Below are positions 63,430 to 64,000 of a stretch of DNA of 64,000 bases, piece after piece (position 1 is the stretch's first letter; every line of letters starts with the position of its first letter). The DNA is from Silene conica. Taxonomy: Eukaryota; Streptophyta; Magnoliopsida; Caryophyllales; Caryophyllaceae. Below the pieces are notes generated by a model. The model made no database searches and was not told the DNA's origin. It saw only the letters and a list, made by a program, of their open reading frames with translations. The DNA is taken from NCBI GenBank assembly GCA_029255685.2, contig CM055318.2, positions 18,729,001 to 18,793,000 on the forward strand, read 5' to 3'. Both the position numbers and the translations under genes were made by a program.

Positions 63430-64000
63430 AAAGAATCATGATAATTACTGAAAGATATGATTTTAAATAGCTTCCTAAACAAAATTTTAAGATTCCATGA
63501 ATTTTAAATATGGATTTTAAATAACTGAAAGATAATAATTTCTAAATATAGAATTTCCGTGAATTTTAAATAGCTTCCTAAACAAAATTTCAAGATTCCA
63601 TCAATCCATCAATTATGCACAATTAATTGACCTAATATGAAAGAATAATAATTGAATGATTTTAAATATGGATAGATTATGCTTTGAAATTAATTTACTA
63701 AACTAAATTAAAAAGAATCATAATAATTACTGAAAGATATGATTTTAATTAAATATGGATTTCAAATATCTTCCTAAACAAAATTTTAAGACTCCGTGAA
63801 TTTTAAATATGGATTTTAAATAACTGAAAGATAATAATTTCCTAAATATAGAATTTCCGTGAATTTTAAATAGCTTCCTAAACAAAATTTCAAGATTCCG
63901 TCAATCCATGAATTATGCGTAGTTAATTGACCTAATATGAAAAGAATAATAACTGAATGATTTTAAATATGGATAGATTATACTTTGAAATTAATTTACT
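63430..64000. repeat. AT-rich tandem repeat, ~280-bp unit
   Basis: A unit starting AAAGAATCATGATAATTACT recurs at about 63711 (AAAGAATCATAATAATTACT) and runs to the window edge. Each unit contains internal half-repeats (TAGCTTCCTAAACAAAATTT). The array may continue beyond the window. Confidence 0.85.

Overview
This window is nuclear DNA from a flowering plant, most likely a eudicot. The evidence is AT-rich spacers, an intact cytosolic triosephosphate isomerase gene split into nine exons with GT-AG introns, a plant-type Myb/SANT-like gene, and dense plant transposons (L1 and RTE LINEs, Ty1/copia- and Ty3/gypsy-type LTR elements, a TRIM, and Stowaway, PIF-like, hAT-like and MULE-like MITEs). 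The order Caryophyllales is only a guess from the general look of the repeats.

Genes. Three loci look intact: a single-exon conserved plant gene of unknown function (11691-12440, minus), a two-exon Myb/SANT-like DNA-binding protein gene (18432-19704, minus) and cytosolic triosephosphate isomerase (40183-46274, plus). A broken F-box/LRR-type fragment lies near the right edge (62636-63260, minus). These genes are not functionally linked; they are islands in repeat DNA.

Layout. 1-620: leader-like piece of an LTR retrotransposon abutting a decayed L1-type LINE (594-5500, minus). 5.6-10.7 kb: MITE cluster plus a complete TRIM. 11.7-12.7 kb: conserved gene. 13-18 kb: spacer with a SINE-like piece, a Helitron 3' end, a hAT-like element and a perfect hairpin. 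18.4-21.3 kb: Myb/SANT gene. 21.6-25 kb: tandem repeats broken by two DNA elements, then an RTE LINE tail with a perfect 20-bp target duplication. 25.2-34.2 kb: an old gypsy-like LTR split by a young 7.1-kb non-coding LTR element with identical LTRs. 36.2-38.2 kb: a PIF-like MITE and a 1.6-kb poly(A) retroposon without reverse transcriptase. 39.7-46.3 kb: MITE-decorated TPI gene. 47.3-49.1 kb: copia LTR-like piece, deleted LINE, Stowaway. 49.3-59.5 kb: non-coding gypsy-type element with 3.2-kb LTRs in an internal-LTR-internal-LTR-internal layout. 59.5-64 kb: LTR-like sequence, LINE 3' end, F-box/LRR remnant, AT-rich tandem repeat.

Most unusual signal. The non-coding LTR elements carry arrays of short stem-loops in which the loop is conserved but the stem differs from one hairpin to the next with both arms changing together. 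In the 7.1-kb element (27.7-32.4 kb) more than 20 hairpins close a T-N-N-G-T pentaloop. In the gypsy-type LTRs (50.1-50.6 and 56.5-57.0 kb) about ten hairpins share an ATAACC loop (GGTTAT in the element's sense strand), and the older LTR at 25.2-25.6 kb has a related array with ATAAACCT-like loops. Compensated stems with fixed loops suggest selection on RNA (or single-stranded DNA) structure in elements that encode no protein.
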